Position numbers and translations under genes: made by a program
Shown: piece after piece, positions 17,485 to 27,112 of the stretch
Layout: every line of letters begins with the position of its first letter
How positions within the stretch are numbered: position 1 is the stretch's first letter
Origin: Corynebacterium hylobatis
Lineage (GTDB): Bacteria; Actinomycetota; Actinomycetes; Mycobacteriales; Mycobacteriaceae
DNA: 64,000 nt
NCBI RefSeq assembly: GCF_003955685.1
Contig: NZ_RXHJ01000005.1
Location: 248,001-312,000, forward strand
Direction: 5' to 3'
The notes under the pieces: generated by a model
Seen by the model: the letters and a program-made list of their open reading frames with translations, nothing else
Databases searched by the model: none
Told to the model about the DNA's origin: nothing

Positions 17485-17640
17485 CTAGTTCTTCTCCCGC
17501 TTCATGTAGGCGACGACGTTCTCCGGGTTCGGTCCCGGCATGACGGTGACGAGTTCCCAGCCGTCCTCCCCCCAGGAGTCGAGGATCTGCTTGGTGGCAT
17601 GTGTGAGCAGCGGAACGGTGGCATATTCCCAAGTGGTCAT
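17485..17640 (-). CDS. 51-aa DUF4177 protein (Rv3678A-like)
   Basis: This small soluble protein begins MTTWEYATVPLLTH and contains the DUF4177 core DSWGEDGWELVTVMPG. Its function is unknown. The start was placed at ATG 17640 because homology begins there and the preceding codons overlap no other evidence. Its stop abuts the ridA start exactly. Confidence 0.82.
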   Translation of the reverse strand: MTTWEYATVPLLTHATKQILDSWGEDGWELVTVMPGPNPENVVAYMKREKN

Positions 17641-17663
17641 GACGTCCAGCGTACCGGGGGTAC

Positions 17664-18002
17664 TCACATGCCGTTCAGTTCCCCACCGGAGGACAGGTAG
17701 GCGGCCCAGTTGGTGATCTGCGGGTTGTTGCGCAACAGGGCACGGCGCTGACGCTCCGTCAGGCCACCCCACACGCCGAACTCGACCCTGTTGTCCAGGG
17801 CATCGGCCCGGCATTCGGTGAGCACAGGGCAGTGCCGGCAGATGACGGCAGCCTTGCGCTGTTCAGCTCCACGGACGAAGAGGGCATCAGGGTCTCCCGT
17901 ACGGCACGTCGCCTGGGTGATCCACTCTCCTCGCTCATAATTGACAGGATGCTGGTCAGAGGGGGAACGGAAGGTCTCGCCAGCGAGTGGGGTTGCCATC
18001 AT
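17664..18002 (-). CDS. whcA: WhiB-family iron-sulfur regulator WhcA (WhiB4 type)
   Basis: This 112-aa redox-sensing transcription factor has the four cluster-binding Cys: C33, C55, C58 and C64 (the last three as CxxCxxxxxC). The WhiB turn GVWGG lies at residues 76-80, and a basic tail QRRALLR follows. In C. glutamicum WhcA acts negatively on the oxidative stress response; WhiB4 has a related role in mycobacteria. It is divergent from ponA, as in both groups. Confidence 0.92.
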   Translation of the reverse strand: MMATPLAGETFRSPSDQHPVNYERGEWITQATCRTGDPDALFVRGAEQRKAAVICRHCPVLTECRADALDNRVEFGVWGGLTERQRRALLRNNPQITNWAAYLSSGGELNGM

Positions 18003-18065
18003 TCGCTCCTTTCAAACGGTCCAGGTGGCCCAGACTCACATTCAGGGCCACTCGGCCTTTATGCG

Positions 18066-18081
18066 TGTAAGTCTATTCACA
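18066..18081. promoter_or_regulatory. putative GlxR/Crp binding site between whcA and ponA
   Basis: TGTAA-GTCTAT-TCACA matches nine of ten arm positions of the GlxR consensus TGTGA-N6-TCACA. It lies about 64 bp upstream of whcA and 81 bp upstream of ponA. Confidence 0.45.
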
Positions 18082-18154
18082 GTATTAACATGAAGTCGAG
18101 TACGTCACACTTTTAGGGGGAACTATTCGGTTCCCCCCTCCCCCCATACGTGCG

Positions 18155-18160
18155 TAGGGT
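18155..18160 (+). promoter_or_regulatory. -10 element TAGGGT for ponA
   Basis: TAGGGT lies 7 bases before GTG 18168, which suggests a leaderless transcript and questions the ATG at 18162 as the start. Confidence 0.35.
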
Positions 18161-18161
18161 A

Positions 18162-20540
18162 ATGAACGTGTCTGTTTGGAAATCCCTGGCCAATATGGTT
18201 GCCGCCACCGTCGTCGCAGGTGTGGCGGGCGCGCTCGCCCTCGCCCCCGTCGCGGGTATATCCGGGGCTGGTATTGCCCGGACGAATGAAACGATGGCCT
18301 CCAACCTCTCAGAGCTCACCTACGGCGATACGCCGGGCGTGACAACCATCACCGACGCCACCGGTGAGCCGATGGCGTGGGTGTTCCACCAGCGGCGTTA
18401 CGAGGTGCCCGGCGACCAGATCTCACAACACATGAAGGACGCGATCGTCGCCATCGAGGACCACCGGTTCTACGAACATGACGGCGTCGATATCCAGGGC
18501 ACGGCCCGCGCGATGCTGACCAACGTCATGGCCGGCGGGGTCGAGCAGGGCGCCTCCACGCTCAACCAGCAGTACGTGAAGAACTACCTCCTGCACATCG
18601 AGGCCGAGACTCCGGAGGAGCAGTCCGCCGCGGTCGAACAGTCCGTCCCCCGCAAGCTGCGGGAGATGCGCATGGCCTCGGATCTGGACCGCAACCTCAG
18701 CAAGGACGAGATCCTCACCGGGTACCTGAACTTGGTGCCCTTCGGCAACCATGCCTACGGCGTCGAGGCCGCCGCCCGGACCTACTTCAGCACCAGCGCC
18801 GCGGAACTGTCCGTGCCGCAGGCGGCGATGCTGGCCGGCATGGTGCAGTCCTCGGAGTTCCTCAACCCGTACACGAACGAGGAGGGGGTGACCAGCCGCC
18901 GCGGCGCCGTCCTGCAGGCGATGGCCACCCACGGCTACCTCAGCGCCGAGGAGGCCGCCGCCTACGCCGCGGAACCACTGGGGGTCCTCGACTCACCGGC
19001 CACCCTGCCCAACGGCTGCATTGCCGCTGGTGACCGCGGCTTCTTCTGCGACTACGCACTGACCTACCTCGACTCGAAGGGACTCGGCCGCGACCAGCTG
19101 CGCGAAGGCGGCTACACCGTCACCACCACCCTCAACCCGCAGGTCCAGGACGCGGCCCGCGCCGCCGTCGCCCGTAATGTCGACCCCATGGCCACGGGTG
19201 TGGCCGAGGTCCTCAACGTCGTCGAGCCGGGCACCGACTCCCGCGACATCCTCGCCATGACCTCCTCCCGCAACTACGGTCTCGACCTCGACCAGGGGCA
19301 GACCATGCTGCCGCAGCCGAGCTCACTGGTGGGCAACGGCGCCGGCTCCGTGTTCAAGATCTTCACCGCCGCCGCCGCCATCGACCAGGGCATGGGCCTG
19401 GAGACCCAGCTGGACGTGCCCACCCGTTACGAGGCCCGTGGCCTGGGCACCGGTGGCGCCGCCAACTGCCCGCCCAACACCTACTGCGTGGAGAATGCCG
19501 GCGCCTACCAGTCGCGCATGACCCTGCGCGAGACCCTCGCCTACTCCCCCAACACCACCTTCATCCAGCTCATCGAGCAGGTCGGCGTGCCGGCGGTCGT
19601 CGACATGTCCGTGAAGCTGGGGCTGCGCAGCTATGCCGAGCCCGGCACCCACGACGGGGAGCGTTCCATTGCGGACTACATGAAGGAGGCCAACCTGGGC
19701 TCCTACACCCTGGGCCCCACCCCGGTGAACCCGCTGGAGCTGGCCAACGTCGGCGCCACCATCGCCTCCGGCGGCCGGTGGTGCGAACCCAACCCCATCG
19801 CCAAGGTCACTGACCGGAGCGGTCAGGAGGTTTTCCTCGAGCGACCCGACTGTGAGAACGCCGTCGACCAGGGTGTGGCCAACGCGCTGGCCATCGGGAT
19901 GTCCGATGACCTGACCATCGGCACCGGAGCGAATGCCGCCCGGGCCAACGGCTGGTCCGGCCAGGCCTCCGCCAAGACGGGCACCACCGAGTCCCACCAG
20001 TCCTCGGCCTTCCTCGGCTTCAACAGCAATTTCTCCGCCGCACCGTACATCTACAACGACGGCACGACCACCACCCCGCTGTGCACCTCCCCGGTGCGCC
20101 AGTGCGCCAGCGGCAATCTCTTCGGCGGCTCAGAGGCCGCCCAGTCCTGGTTCCAGACCGCCAACCTCGTCCCCGCCGCACTGAGCGGCACTCTGCCTGC
20201 CATGGACGAGCGTTATGAGCTGGGCACCACCCATGCCGTGCTCACCGAGGTCGTCGGCCTGACCGAGGCGGATGCCCGCCGCCGGCTCGAGGGAGAGGGC
20301 TACCAGGTCAACGTCCGCAACACCCCAGGAAGCCAGCCGCGCGGACGCGTCGAACGCGCCGTCCCGCAGGGCATGCTGCGCCCCGGTGGCACCGTGACCC
20401 TCGAGATCTCCACCGGCCCCGCGCCACGGACCACGGCTCCGACCACCTCCCCACGGGAGAGCCGCCCGGCGCTGCCGGAGATCACCCAGGACGACATCGA
20501 CTCGCTGACCACACAGCTCCGCGACACCTTCGGGTTCTAG
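18162..20540 (+). CDS. class A penicillin-binding protein (PonA2-like) with PASTA domain
   Basis: This bifunctional peptidoglycan synthase of 792 aa has a membrane anchor at residues 9-37 and a GT51 glycosyltransferase domain with the catalytic Glu in IEDHRFYEHDG and QGASTLNQQYVKN. Its transpeptidase domain has SVFK (in GAGSVFKIF), SPN (YSPNTTF) and KTG (AKTGTTES). One PASTA domain follows (about residues 690-755), and a Pro/Thr-rich tail ends the protein. PonA2 of mycobacteria occupies the same position beside whiB4. The start could be GTG 18150, ATG 18162 or, if leaderless, GTG 18168. Confidence 0.94.
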   Translation: MNVSVWKSLANMVAATVVAGVAGALALAPVAGISGAGIARTNETMASNLSELTYGDTPGVTTITDATGEPMAWVFHQRRYEVPGDQISQHMKDAIVAIEDHRFYEHDGVDIQGTARAMLTNVMAGGVEQGASTLNQQYVKNYLLHIEAETPEEQSAAVEQSVPRKLREMRMASDLDRNLSKDEILTGYLNLVPFGNHAYGVEAAARTYFSTSAAELSVPQAAMLAGMVQSSEFLNPYTNEEGVTSRRGAVLQAMATHGYLSAEEAAAYAAEPLGVLDSPATLPNGCIAAGDRGFFCDYALTYLDSKGLGRDQLREGGYTVTTTLNPQVQDAARAAVARNVDPMATGVAEVLNVVEPGTDSRDILAMTSSRNYGLDLDQGQTMLPQPSSLVGNGAGSVFKIFTAAAAIDQGMGLETQLDVPTRYEARGLGTGGAANCPPNTYCVENAGAYQSRMTLRETLAYSPNTTFIQLIEQVGVPAVVDMSVKLGLRSYAEPGTHDGERSIADYMKEANLGSYTLGPTPVNPLELANVGATIASGGRWCEPNPIAKVTDRSGQEVFLERPDCENAVDQGVANALAIGMSDDLTIGTGANAARANGWSGQASAKTGTTESHQSSAFLGFNSNFSAAPYIYNDGTTTTPLCTSPVRQCASGNLFGGSEAAQSWFQTANLVPAALSGTLPAMDERYELGTTHAVLTEVVGLTEADARRRLEGEGYQVNVRNTPGSQPRGRVERAVPQGMLRPGGTVTLEISTGPAPRTTAPTTSPRESRPALPEITQDDIDSLTTQLRDTFGF

Positions 20541-20547
20541 GGCAGGG

Positions 20548-21021
20548 TCAGGCCAGCTTCGCCCGGACCGCCGCCGACAGGCGCTTACCGTCAGCCTGAC
20601 CGGCGGCTGCTGCGGTGGCGGCCTTCATGACCTGCCCCATCTGCTTCATGCCGACCTCCGTCACCTCGACGCCCTGCTCGGCGGCGACCGACGCGACAGC
20701 ATCGTCGACGAGGGTGGCCACGGCGGCGTCATCAAGCTGGGCGGGCTGGTAGTCCTCGAGCACCGCCACCTCCGCCAGCTCCGTCTCCGCCAGCTCAGGA
20801 CGGTCGTTCTCGGTGTAGATCTCCGCGGACTCGCGACGCTTCTTGATCTCCCGGGCGATCACCTTGAGTATGTCCTCATCGGTGGCCTCATGCTTCGCGC
20901 CGGTGGTCTCCTCCGCCTGGATCGCAGCGAGCAGCATGCGGATTGTGCCCGTCCGCTGCTTCTCCCTCGCCTTCATGGCGGTCTTCAGATCGTCCCTGAT
21001 TCTGCTCTTGAGCTCACTCAT
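20548..21021 (-). CDS. GatB/YqeY domain protein
   Basis: This 157-aa YqeY family protein is a free-standing version of the tail domain of GatB amidotransferase. It begins MSELKSRIRDDLKTAMKA and ends with the conserved GKRLSAAVRAKL. Its role is unproven; tRNA-dependent amidation or translation has been suggested for relatives. It converges on ponA with a 7-bp gap and is divergent from the phosphoesterase gene. Confidence 0.88.
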   Translation of the reverse strand: MSELKSRIRDDLKTAMKAREKQRTGTIRMLLAAIQAEETTGAKHEATDEDILKVIAREIKKRRESAEIYTENDRPELAETELAEVAVLEDYQPAQLDDAAVATLVDDAVASVAAEQGVEVTEVGMKQMGQVMKAATAAAAGQADGKRLSAAVRAKLA

Positions 21022-21043
21022 GGGCCCCAGGGTACGCGCCGGG

Positions 21044-21049
21044 TAGGGT
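21044..21049 (+). promoter_or_regulatory. -10 element TAGGGT for the phosphoesterase gene (leaderless)
   Basis: TAGGGT lies 7 bases before GTG 21057. Confidence 0.45.
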
Positions 21050-21056
21050 GGTCCGG

Positions 21057-21986
21057 GTGAACGAGACAGCCAAGGTGACCAAGCGCATCCTCCCCCTCGC
21101 GGGCCTGACCGGCATCGGCGCCCTGGCCGCCACCGCAGGTCTCGCGGCCTGGGGGAACTCCGAGCTCCGCAAATTCGAGCTCAAGGACATCACCGTGCCC
21201 CTGCTCCCGCCGGGCGCACTACGGGGTAAGCCGGAGTTCCGCCTCCTCCACATCTCGGATCTGCACATGATCCCCGGGCAGGACACGAAGACCGCCTGGG
21301 TGAGCGCCCTGGACTCCCTCAGCCCGGATCTTGTGGTCAACACCGGTGACAACCTCTCCGATGAGCGCGCCGTCCCCGACGTCCTCCGTGCCCTCGGCCC
21401 GCTGCTCAACCGCCCCGGCATCTTCGTTTTCGGCACTAACGACTACTGGGGTCCACAGCTGGTCAACCCCTTCTCCTACCTGCTCAAACTGCGCCGCACC
21501 CCCTCCTACATCGACCTGCCGTGGCGCGACATGCGCGCCGCCTTCATCGAGCGGGGCTGGCACGACGCCACCCATAAGCGCGTCGAGTTCCAGGTGGGCG
21601 GGGTGCGCATCGCAGCCGCGGGTGTCGACGACCCGCACCACAACCTCGACGACTACTCCCTCATTGAGGGCCCACCGAACCCGGACTCCAACCTCTCCCT
21701 CGCGCTCCTGCACTCGCCTGAGCCGCGGGTGTTGTCCCGCTTCGCCGAGGACGGTTACCAGCTCTCCCTCTCCGGCCACACCCACGGTGGCCAGCTGTGC
21801 CTGCCGGGTTCGCGGGCGATCGTGACCAACTGTGGCATCGACCGGGCGCGGGTCCAGGGACTCCATGACTTCGGCCCGATGAAGATGCACGTCTCCAACG
21901 GACTGGGCACCTCCAGATATGTACCGTTCCGCTTCTTCTGCCGTCCCTCCGCCACCCTGCTGCGCATCACCGAGACCACCGCCTGA
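21057..21986 (+). CDS. membrane-associated calcineurin-like metallophosphoesterase (Rv3683-like)
   Basis: This 309-aa phosphoesterase has an N-terminal hydrophobic segment (LAGLTGIGALAATAGLAAWG) and the metal motifs HISDLH, VVNTGDNLSD, GTNDYWG (N/D of GNHE replaced by ND) and GHTHGGQ. Members include YkuE-like lipid or UDP-linked phosphatases, but the substrate here is not known. GTG 21057 was chosen over GTG 21048 because the -10 TAGGGT overlaps the earlier codon. Confidence 0.85.
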   Translation: MNETAKVTKRILPLAGLTGIGALAATAGLAAWGNSELRKFELKDITVPLLPPGALRGKPEFRLLHISDLHMIPGQDTKTAWVSALDSLSPDLVVNTGDNLSDERAVPDVLRALGPLLNRPGIFVFGTNDYWGPQLVNPFSYLLKLRRTPSYIDLPWRDMRAAFIERGWHDATHKRVEFQVGGVRIAAAGVDDPHHNLDDYSLIEGPPNPDSNLSLALLHSPEPRVLSRFAEDGYQLSLSGHTHGGQLCLPGSRAIVTNCGIDRARVQGLHDFGPMKMHVSNGLGTSRYVPFRFFCRPSATLLRITETTA

Positions 21987-22047
21987 GCTGCGGTTTTGTT
22001 GCCGGTCAGGATGTGGGCTATGGTATTCCAGGTACCACGGAGTACAC

Positions 22048-22121
<74 letters not shown>

Positions 22122-22130
22122 CCGCTCACA

Positions 22131-22170
22131 GAACACCCCCTGACTGGAGAAATCCAGTCAGGGGGTGTTC
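22131..22170 (+). terminator. strong hairpin after tRNA-Pro
   Basis: Eighteen-base perfect arms (22131-22148 and 22153-22170) with GAAA tetraloop lie ten bases after the tRNA. The downstream run is only mildly U-rich (GTTCTC). Confidence 0.75.
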
Positions 22171-22288
22171 TCGTCGTGCGCTCGAGGTCGATATCACCTC
22201 GTCGATTTCACCCTGATTCCGACCCGGCGGACGCTCCCCTCGACGAGGCGTTCTCGACGAGCCGCGGCCGCCGGTCCAGACGCTCCGC

Positions 22289-23689
22289 TCAGTGCCGGCC
22301 CCGGCTCCCCAGCGCCACGCCCGCAACCCCGGTCACCGCCATCGCCCCGAGCACGCCGAGGGCGAGCCAGAGTACCTGCGGGGTGGCGGCGTTACCGACC
22401 GTAGTCAGACCTGCGGTGGCCCAGCTCAGCGGGGAGAGGTTCGCCAGGATCTGCCAGCCGGCGGCCACGTCGGTGTAGGACAGGGACTTCCACACCCAGC
22501 CGACCAGACCGATCTGCGCCACACCGAGGACAGCGGCGGTGATCCAGCCGGCGACCGGACCAAGGAGGCTGAGCAGCACGCGGGTGGCCATGGCGGCGGC
22601 CAGGACGCCCAGCGCCAGGACCAGGGCAGACCAGGCGGCGACACCGGCGGTCAGGCCGGCGGCGGTTAGCCAGAGCAGCACCGCTCCCAGGCCGGTGAGT
22701 CCCAGGACCGCACCGAGGAGGATCCACCAGTTGCGGGTGGCACCGGCGAAGGCCCCGCCGAGCATCACCAGGGCAGCGATGAGCAGGGCATACATGGGGG
22801 CAAGCGCCACGACAGGCGATTCCGCCACCTCAGCGGTGGTCTGGGTGACGGGCAGGGCGCGCTGAACGGCGCCGATGCGGTCCTGGGTGCGGGTGGCCAT
22901 GTCGTCTATACGCTGGGCGCCCTCACCGAGGGTGTCCACCCCGGCGACGGCTTCGTCGACACCGCCCTGGGCCTGGCTGAGGCCGTAGGCCAGGTCCTGG
23001 GCGCCACGGGTGGCGGAGTAGATGCCGTCATGGAAGGGCTGGCCGGGCACACTCAGCTGGTCGGCGATCTGCCGGGAGCCGTCCTTGAGTGCGCCCAGCT
23101 GGTCGGCCATCTCCCCGCCGAGCTGCAGGGACTGGACCTGCCCGCGGAGATCAGTCAACTGCCGCCGGGCCTCGACGAGCTGGGGATCCCTCGTTCCCTC
23201 GAGTTCACGGACGGTGCGGTCGATGGCCGCCACGAGCTGGCCCTGCACCGCCTCAAGGCCGATGACGGTGTCCACGGCCTGCCCCACCCCGTCGGCAACC
23301 TCGGTGGCCCCGCCGCCGAGCTGGCCCACCCCGGCCTGGATCTCCACGAGCCCCTGGTGCAGCTGCTGTGCGCCGGCGACCGCCTCACCGAACTGCCCGG
23401 GCAGTGTGGTGGCCTGTTCGCGCATCTCCTCCACCCCGTCCCTGAGCTCACCGGTGCCCGCAGAGAGGAAACCTGCCTGGGCGCCGGCCTCGCCGGCGGC
23501 ACGGCGGGCGTCGACAAGCTCGGTCGGGTGGAGGCCGGCGGCGGGCGCGGCGGCGGGTTCCTCGGCGCTGCTCCAGGCGCGGGAGGCATCGAGATGGGTG
23601 GTGGCGGCGATGACGGTGCCGATGATCAACGGGACCAGGAGGAGGATCGCCGTGACCCAGTGGCGGGTGCGTGTGGTGGGCAGGCTCAT
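22289..23689 (-). CDS. YhgE/Pip-type membrane protein with heptad-repeat extracellular domain
   Basis: This 466-aa protein has an N-terminal membrane helix (WVTAILLLVPLIIGTVIAA), then a long extracytoplasmic helical region (about residues 60-285) with LxxGxxEL-like heptads. About six C-terminal helices resemble the ABC-2 permease fold. This layout is that of YhgE/Pip proteins, some of which are phage receptors or secretion-associated. The start ATG 23689 is preceded by AGAAGG. It is divergent from the mnh operon. Its function is unknown. Confidence 0.72.
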   Translation of the reverse strand: MSLPTTRTRHWVTAILLLVPLIIGTVIAATTHLDASRAWSSAEEPAAAPAAGLHPTELVDARRAAGEAGAQAGFLSAGTGELRDGVEEMREQATTLPGQFGEAVAGAQQLHQGLVEIQAGVGQLGGGATEVADGVGQAVDTVIGLEAVQGQLVAAIDRTVRELEGTRDPQLVEARRQLTDLRGQVQSLQLGGEMADQLGALKDGSRQIADQLSVPGQPFHDGIYSATRGAQDLAYGLSQAQGGVDEAVAGVDTLGEGAQRIDDMATRTQDRIGAVQRALPVTQTTAEVAESPVVALAPMYALLIAALVMLGGAFAGATRNWWILLGAVLGLTGLGAVLLWLTAAGLTAGVAAWSALVLALGVLAAAMATRVLLSLLGPVAGWITAAVLGVAQIGLVGWVWKSLSYTDVAAGWQILANLSPLSWATAGLTTVGNAATPQVLWLALGVLGAMAVTGVAGVALGSRGRH

Positions 23690-23819
23690 GCCTTCTAAAA
23701 GTACTGGTCGGCAGGGGTGGGTATGTGGTAGGCGCACCGGGATGTGAGACTGGTAACGTCATTGCGGATTTCTCCCCTGTCCCTCACATGTCCCCGAGCC
23801 GATTGAGCGTGGTAGTCCC

Positions 23820-26753
23820 GTGACGCTGATTATTGTCATTTCGCTCGTGGCGTTGGCGGTGGTGCTGTCCCCGCCCGCGGTGCGCGCCCTCGACAGAAAC
23901 GCCGGCTGGCCGCTGGCGGTGATCTTCCTGGCCGCTGCGGTTCTCCTCGGACGGGAGCTGCCCGCGGTACTGGACGGCCGTCCGCTGGAGTTCTCCCGCG
24001 TGTGGGTCACTGACGTCATCGCACCGGGGGTCGACGTGGGGCTGTCGCTGCGCGGCGACGCCCTCGGCATGTTCTTCGCCCTGCTGGCCCTGGTGATCGG
24101 GGCGGTGGTGTTCATCTACTCCGCCGCCTACCTGCCCAGACGGCAGGGGAACACGAGTTTCTACACCATCATGACGGCCTTCACGCTGTCGATCCTGCTG
24201 CTGGTGCTCGCCGATGACGTGGTCGTGCTCTTCCTGGCCTGGGAGCTGGTCTCGCTGGCCTCCTTCCTGCTCATCGCCCGGTCGGGTTCCGCCGGTGAGG
24301 CCGGTTCCGCCCGTACCCTCATCCTCACCTTCGTCGGCGGGCTGACGCTGCTGGTGGCGGTGGCGCTCGCCGCGACCGCGGCGGGGACCACCAACCTGCA
24401 GGGCATCCTGGCCAGCGGTTTCTGGGCGGAACGTCCCGGACTGACGGTCGCGGTGGCGGTGCTGGTGGCGGTCTCCGCCTTCACCAAGTCCGCGCAGCTG
24501 CCCTTCCACTTCTGGCTGCCGGAGGCCATGGCCGCGGCGACCCCGGTCTCGGCATTCCTGCACGCCGCGGCGGTGGTCAAGGCGGGTATCTACCTGCTGC
24601 TGCGTTTCTCCACCGTCTTCCATGACGTGGCGGTGTGGAACGGGCTGCTCATCATCGTCGGCATGGCCACGGCCGTGGTCTCCGCACTGTTCGCGGTGCA
24701 GAAGACCGACCTCAAACAGCTCACGGCGTACTCCACCGTCTCGCACCTGGGCTGGATCGTGGCCACCATCGGCGTGGGCACGCCCTTCGCCCTGGCGGCA
24801 GCGGTGGTGCACACCTTCGCCCACGCCCTGTTCAAGTCCTCGCTGTTCATGCTCATCGGTGTGATCGACCACCAGGCCGGCTCCCGCGACATCCGCCGGC
24901 TGGGCCGGCTGTGGGACCGCATGCCGTGGACCTTCGGTTCCGTGGTCATCGGTGCGGCATCGATGGCCGCGGTCCCGCCGCTGCTCGGCTTCATCTCCAA
25001 GGAGGGCATGCTCACCGCCTTCCAGGACGCGCCTGCCTCCGGTCTCCTGCTGGCGGTGGCGGCACTCGGCGCGGTACTGACCTTCACCTATTCGGCGAAG
25101 ATCGTCTTCGGTGCCTTCATCGACGGCCCACGCGACATGTCCGGCGTGCGCGAGGCCCCGGTCTCACTGTGGCTGCCCGCGGCCCTTCCCGGTGTGCTCT
25201 CCCTGCCGCTGGCCTTCGCGCTGCCGCTTCTCGACACCCCCGTCACCGCCGTCGTAGCCTCCCTCGGCGCCAGCCACGAATCGCACCTGGGCCTGTGGCA
25301 CGGGATCAACGCCCCACTGCTCATCTCGGTGGCGGTGCTCGTCGTCGGCGTGCTCGGCGTGGTGGGGCGGAAGCGGATCTGGCCCGCGCTTGAGGGCCGC
25401 CGCCTGGCACCGGCCTCCGGCAACGAACTGCTCTCCGCCGGTGTCCGGGGCGCCACCGCCCTGGGCCGCGGTCTGGGGGCGATGGCCGATTCCCTCAACC
25501 CCACCCGTCATCTGCTGCCGCTGGTGCTCAGCGTCATCGTCCTCGGCGTGGCCACCTGGTTCAGTCCCGGTGTCGACGGCATCACCCCCGCACCCCGTAC
25601 CCCGGGCCTGGACAACCCCTGGGACCTCATCCCGCTGGTGATCATCGCGGTTTCCGTGGTGGGTCTGGCGACGACCGGTTCCAGGCTGAGCGCCGCGGTG
25701 CTCATCGGCACCGTCGGCGTGGGTATGAGCCTGCAGATGATGCTGCTGGGTGCCCCGGATGTGGCGCTGACACAGCTGACGGTGGAGGCATTGACCGTCA
25801 TCGTCATCATGATGGTGCTGCGTTACCAGCCGGCACTGTTCCCGAAGCCGGAATTCGGACGGAGACAGCTCGGCGCGCTGGTGATCGCCCTGCTGGCCGG
25901 AGCTGTGGCCTTCACCGGCGTGTACGCCCTGCTGGGCCGCCGCGAGCGTTCCGAGCTGGCCATGTGGTACCTCACCGAGGCTCCCGGGATCACCAGCGGA
26001 CAGAACGTCGTGGCCACGATCCTGGTGGAGTTCCGCGCCCTGGACACCCTCGGCGAACTGTCCGTGCTGGGCATGGCCGCCATCGTCATCGCCGCGGTGG
26101 CCAAGTCGATGCCGCGCCACCCCTTCCGCGGTGGCACCCGGCCGGCGCCCTTCGGTCAGTCGCAGCTCAACTCCATCCCCATGCGCAAGGTCATCGTGCT
26201 GGTCATCCCGGTGCTGGTGCTCCTCAGCGTGCTGGTCTTCCTGCGCGGCCACCAGGACCCCGGCGGCGGCTTCGTCGCGGCACTGATCATGGGTGCGGCC
26301 ATCGGCCTGGCCTACCTGTCGAAGGGACGCGACGAGATCGTCTTCCGAGAATCCACCCCGACCTGGTTGACGGGCATCGGCATCATGACCGCCGTGGGCG
26401 CCGGTTTCCTCGGACTGCTGGAGGGTTCCTTCCTCTACGCCATCCACGGCGACATCCTCGGCGAACACATGACCACCTCGCTCATCTTCGACCTGGGCAT
26501 CTACCTGGCGGTGCTGGGCATGCTCACCATGGCGATCAACGCCCTGGGCGGTTACCTGCGCCCCGGTGTGGACACCTCCGAACTCGACTGGGCCCGCACC
26601 GGGGACGGGCCACTGCCGCCCACCCCGGAGGTCCCCGCCGGGGAGGACACCGCCGACCCCTGGCCGGAGCCCATCAACCCGGCCGCCGCGCCCCGTTCCG
26701 TGCTCACCGAGCCGGCCACCCACCAGGACACCGAGAAGGAGGAGAACCGATGA
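23820..26753 (+). CDS. mnhA: Na+/H+ antiporter subunit A fused to subunit B (MnhA/MrpA)
   Basis: This 977-aa polytopic protein is the largest subunit of the Mrp/Mnh multi-subunit cation/proton antiporter. It is related to respiratory complex I proton-channel subunits. The NuoL-like core includes VVLFLAWELVSLASF, KSAQLPFHFWLPEAM and SHLGWIVATIG. The C-terminal part (about residues 775-930) is an MnhB domain (GHQDPGGGFVAALIMG), so subunit B is fused, as in other corynebacteria. The start is GTG 23820. The stop overlaps the mnhC start (ATGA). Confidence 0.93.
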   Translation: MTLIIVISLVALAVVLSPPAVRALDRNAGWPLAVIFLAAAVLLGRELPAVLDGRPLEFSRVWVTDVIAPGVDVGLSLRGDALGMFFALLALVIGAVVFIYSAAYLPRRQGNTSFYTIMTAFTLSILLLVLADDVVVLFLAWELVSLASFLLIARSGSAGEAGSARTLILTFVGGLTLLVAVALAATAAGTTNLQGILASGFWAERPGLTVAVAVLVAVSAFTKSAQLPFHFWLPEAMAAATPVSAFLHAAAVVKAGIYLLLRFSTVFHDVAVWNGLLIIVGMATAVVSALFAVQKTDLKQLTAYSTVSHLGWIVATIGVGTPFALAAAVVHTFAHALFKSSLFMLIGVIDHQAGSRDIRRLGRLWDRMPWTFGSVVIGAASMAAVPPLLGFISKEGMLTAFQDAPASGLLLAVAALGAVLTFTYSAKIVFGAFIDGPRDMSGVREAPVSLWLPAALPGVLSLPLAFALPLLDTPVTAVVASLGASHESHLGLWHGINAPLLISVAVLVVGVLGVVGRKRIWPALEGRRLAPASGNELLSAGVRGATALGRGLGAMADSLNPTRHLLPLVLSVIVLGVATWFSPGVDGITPAPRTPGLDNPWDLIPLVIIAVSVVGLATTGSRLSAAVLIGTVGVGMSLQMMLLGAPDVALTQLTVEALTVIVIMMVLRYQPALFPKPEFGRRQLGALVIALLAGAVAFTGVYALLGRRERSELAMWYLTEAPGITSGQNVVATILVEFRALDTLGELSVLGMAAIVIAAVAKSMPRHPFRGGTRPAPFGQSQLNSIPMRKVIVLVIPVLVLLSVLVFLRGHQDPGGGFVAALIMGAAIGLAYLSKGRDEIVFRESTPTWLTGIGIMTAVGAGFLGLLEGSFLYAIHGDILGEHMTTSLIFDLGIYLAVLGMLTMAINALGGYLRPGVDTSELDWARTGDGPLPPTPEVPAGEDTADPWPEPINPAAAPRSVLTEPATHQDTEKEENR

Positions 26754-27112
26754 TCCTCGCCCTGACCATCGCCATTCTGGTCGCCGGTTCCACGTACCTC
26801 ATCCAGCAGCGCGGCATGGTCCGCATCGTCTTCGGCATGTCCCTGCTCGGTCACGCCGCGAACCTGACGCTGCTGGCCGGCGGGGTGGGTGCCTGGCGAG
26901 GGGAGCCCTTCCCCGACCGTACGGCGCTTGCCGACGCCGCCGATCCCCTCCCCCAGGCCTTCGTGCTCACCGCCATCGTCATCGCCATGGCCACCACCAC
27001 GATTCTGCTGACGTTGGCGGCTCTCGGCCACGACGATGACACGGTGGTCCCGGAGCCCGCGGACGACACCATCGCCACCGATCCGGTACAGACCCTGGGC
27101 AGGGCGGCATAG
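26750..27112 (+). CDS. mnhC: Na+/H+ antiporter subunit C
   Basis: This 120-aa NuoK-like subunit of the Mnh complex has three membrane helices, with the conserved RIVFGMSLLGHAANL and QAFVLTAIVIAMATT. Its start overlaps the mnhA stop by four bases after AGGAG. The polar tail beyond residue 95 is longer than average. Confidence 0.92.
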   Translation: MILALTIAILVAGSTYLIQQRGMVRIVFGMSLLGHAANLTLLAGGVGAWRGEPFPDRTALADAADPLPQAFVLTAIVIAMATTTILLTLAALGHDDDTVVPEPADDTIATDPVQTLGRAA

